From contig JAHELA010000027.1 of assembly GCA_024644425.1 (NCBI GenBank), positions 7,596 through 14,113 of the forward strand: a stretch of 6,518 bases of DNA. The letters are read 5' to 3'. A program made the translations under genes and the position numbers. Of the stretch, positions 4,966 through 6,518 are shown one piece after another. The DNA is from Nitrosomonadaceae bacterium. Its GTDB lineage: Bacteria > Pseudomonadota > Gammaproteobacteria > Burkholderiales > Nitrosomonadaceae. The notes beneath the pieces are model-generated. The model was not told the origin of the DNA. It worked only from the letters and a program-made list of their open reading frames with translations, and made no database searches. Position 1 is the stretch's first letter. Every line of letters begins with the position of its first letter.

Positions 4966-5289
4966 ATGCCTATATATGAATACCAATGCGGGTCTTGTGG
5001 CTCTAAAAATGAACATCTACAAAAAATCAGCGACGAACCAATCGAAATTTGCCCTACATGTGGCAGTAACACATACACTAAACTTATATCAGCTGCAGGT
5101 TTTCAATTAAAAGGTAGCGGGTGGTACGCCACAGATTTCAAAAATAATTCAAAATCAAAACCTAAAGATGAAACTAGGGTAGAGAAAAACAAAGCTACTT
5201 CTACGACGCCTGATGTGGCTCCAAAGAATACACACGACCCTGCACCAGTAGCAAGTACAACCACAACATCACAAAGTACTACTAAATAA
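4966..5289 (+). CDS. FmdB-family zinc ribbon protein
   Basis: A 107-residue protein that begins MPIYEYQC, the hallmark of the FmdB-type zinc ribbon. Two Cys pairs, Cys8/Cys11 and Cys29/Cys32, should hold one zinc ion. Residues 33-57 finish the conserved part (LISAAGFQLKGSGWYATDF), and from about residue 60 the chain is a low-complexity tail of Lys, then Thr, Ser and Pro, likely disordered. The family was named from a putative regulator in amide metabolism, but its molecular role is not established and most members sit, as here, next to housekeeping genes. The DUF502 gene begins 25 bases after the stop, so the two are probably co-transcribed. The ribosome site is weak. Confidence 0.9.
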   Translation: MPIYEYQCGSCGSKNEHLQKISDEPIEICPTCGSNTYTKLISAAGFQLKGSGWYATDFKNNSKSKPKDETRVEKNKATSTTPDVAPKNTHDPAPVASTTTTSQSTTK

Positions 5290-5314
5290 AAACCCGGTAT
5301 AAATTTTATTCATT

Positions 5315-5926
5315 ATGAAACGATACTTCATTACAGGGCTCCTTATCTGGTTACCATTAGGCATGACTGCCTGGGTTCTGAAATTCTTAATAGGAACCAT
5401 GGACCAGTCGCTACTACTGCTACCTGAAAGTCTACAGCCTGAACACCTTCTGGGTATGAATATTCCCGGATTAGGTACAGTCCTTACGCTACTTGTAGTG
5501 TTCATTACCGGCCTACTTACTGCCAATATCATCGGCCAGAAACTAGTGGCGTTCTGGGAAGGAGTGCTGTGGCGTATTCCGGTAGTTAAATCGATTTACT
5601 GGGGCATAAAACAAGTAAGTGATACTCTGTTCTCAAGTCAGGGGGAGGCTTTTCGTAAGGCACTTCTGGTTCAATACCCACGTAAAGGAGCATGGACAAT
5701 TGCATTCATGACAGGACAGCCAGGAGGCGATGTGGTTAATCACCTTGAGGGAGATTTTATAAGCGTCTATGTCCCAACCACACCCAACCCTACATCAGGT
5801 TTCTTTCTGATGATGCCCAAGAATGATGTGATTGAACTTGATATGAGTGTAGATACAGCTCTGAAATACATTATTTCCATGGGTGTTGTCTCACCCACCA
5901 ATGGCAATAAGGATACTGAAAAATAA
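5315..5926 (+). CDS. DUF502 family membrane protein
   Basis: A 203-residue inner-membrane protein of unknown function; plant relatives are the COV/LCV proteins of vascular patterning. Two membrane segments are visible, about residues 6-27 and 53-75. Family motifs follow: WRIPVVKSIYWGIKQVSDTL (86-105), VYVPTTPNPTSGFFLMMP (151-168), and a closing segment DVIELDMSVDTALKYIISMG (171-190). The length is usual for bacterial members. No clear ribosome site precedes the ATG; alternative starts are unlikely because the conserved N-terminal MKRYFITGLL is complete. It lies between the zinc-ribbon gene and aspS, a grouping I recall from betaproteobacteria. Confidence 0.9.
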   Translation: MKRYFITGLLIWLPLGMTAWVLKFLIGTMDQSLLLLPESLQPEHLLGMNIPGLGTVLTLLVVFITGLLTANIIGQKLVAFWEGVLWRIPVVKSIYWGIKQVSDTLFSSQGEAFRKALLVQYPRKGAWTIAFMTGQPGGDVVNHLEGDFISVYVPTTPNPTSGFFLMMPKNDVIELDMSVDTALKYIISMGVVSPTNGNKDTEK

Positions 5927-5947
5927 TATTAAGTAATAAGATATAAA

Positions 5948-5969
5948 ATTAACTTCTTATTAAGTTAAT
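5948..5969. other. AT-rich hairpin between DUF502 and aspS
   Basis: ATTAACTT pairs with AAGTTAAT around a six-base loop. The stem is almost all A-T and no T-run follows, so it is a poor terminator. An alternative pairing of TAATAAG (5934-5940) with CTTATTA (5956-5962) competes with it. Read-through from the upstream genes into aspS is plausible. Confidence 0.25.
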
Positions 5970-6001
5970 AATTCTAACTGACTCCTGATTTTCAATATAC
6001 C

Positions 6002-6518
6002 ATGCGCACCAATTACTGCGGTCTCATTGACACTCAATATCTTAACCACACAATTACTCTTTTTGGCTGGGTACACCGACGACGCGACCATGGCGGAGTA
6101 ATTTTTATCGATATGCGCGATCGTGAAGGCCTAGTACAAGTTGTGTGTGATCCAGATAACAAAATCACATTCCAGAATGCGGAAAAAATCCGGAATGAGT
6201 TCGTGCTCAAAGTTATAGGTTTAGTTCGGCATCGCCCAGAAGGAACCGTAAATCCAAACCTCACCAGCGGTGGAATTGAAGTATTAGCAGAATCGATTGA
6301 AATACTCAATGCCTCACTGACGCCTCCATTTATGATGGATGACGAAAACTTGAGTGAAACGGTGCGTCTAGAACATCGGTACCTCGATCTCAGACGCTCA
6401 CAGATGCAAAAGAATTTGCGATTACGTTACAAAGTTACGATGGCAACTCGTACATTTCTAGACCAACATGGTTTCATTGATGTGGAAACCCCGATGTTAA
6501 CTAAATCCACACCAGAAG
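6002..6518 (+). CDS. aspS: Aspartyl-tRNA synthetase, N-terminal part (continues beyond window)
   Basis: A class II synthetase that attaches aspartate to tRNA. The frame is open for 172 codons from the ATG at 6002 to the window edge. Residues 1-100 are the anticodon-binding OB domain: MRTNYCG, GWVHRRRDHGGVIFIDMRDR (22-41), then RPEGTVNPN (78-86). The catalytic domain begins near residue 120 (RLEHRYLDLRR) and reaches the motif 1 region (DVETPMLTKSTPE). The tRNA-selecting positions are His30 and Gly81, as in the non-discriminating enzyme of Pseudomonas, rather than Leu30 as in E. coli. Such enzymes also charge tRNA-Asn with Asp for repair by GatCAB; that this happens here is inference. No strong ribosome site is seen. 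Confidence 0.95.
   Translation, partial: MRTNYCGLIDTQYLNHTITLFGWVHRRRDHGGVIFIDMRDREGLVQVVCDPDNKITFQNAEKIRNEFVLKVIGLVRHRPEGTVNPNLTSGGIEVLAESIEILNASLTPPFMMDDENLSETVRLEHRYLDLRRSQMQKNLRLRYKVTMATRTFLDQHGFIDVETPMLTKSTPE

Noticed and set aside
1..6518. CRISPR array, tRNA or rRNA gene, prophage or transposase
   Set aside because: No regularly spaced repeats, cloverleaf or recognisable mobile-element proteins were seen on either strand.

Overview
The window is an AT-rich piece of a Gram-negative proteobacterial chromosome, most likely a betaproteobacterium of the Nitrosomonadales kind. This rests on an outer-membrane TonB-dependent receptor, a bacterioferritin very close to the E. coli protein, a HemP protein, Fur boxes, and the order FmdB-type zinc ribbon / DUF502 membrane protein / aspS, which I recall from betaproteobacteria. 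The genus is inference.

Left part (1-2308, minus strand): the first 769 codons of an STN-domain TonB-dependent siderophore receptor whose C-terminal barrel runs off the window. Positions 2309-2868 form a divergent control region. It holds two inverted, nearly identical Fur operators and, in front of each gene, one copy of a nearly identical 34-nt leader element (33/34 match). Each copy is preceded by its own hairpin. Rightward from here is a DUF2325 protein (2869-3552, plus).

Middle (3684-4589, minus strand): a compact hemP-bfd-bfr gene set behind a third Fur-box promoter. It ends in a hairpin plus T-tract that faces the end of the DUF2325 gene. Together the left and middle parts form an iron block: ferric-siderophore uptake, haemin-uptake-associated HemP, iron storage in bacterioferritin, and iron release through the Bfd ferredoxin. 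All three promoters carry Fur boxes, so all should be repressed when iron is plentiful.

Right part (4966-6518, plus strand): housekeeping genes, namely an FmdB-family zinc ribbon, a DUF502 membrane protein and the first 172 codons of aspS. The AspRS carries His30 and Gly81, the signature of the non-discriminating enzyme.

The most unusual content is the divergent region. Operator and leader modules appear twice, in the same order and orientation relative to each gene, and the two copies show compensatory changes in predicted RNA stems. This suggests a structured 5' leader shared by two iron-regulated genes.
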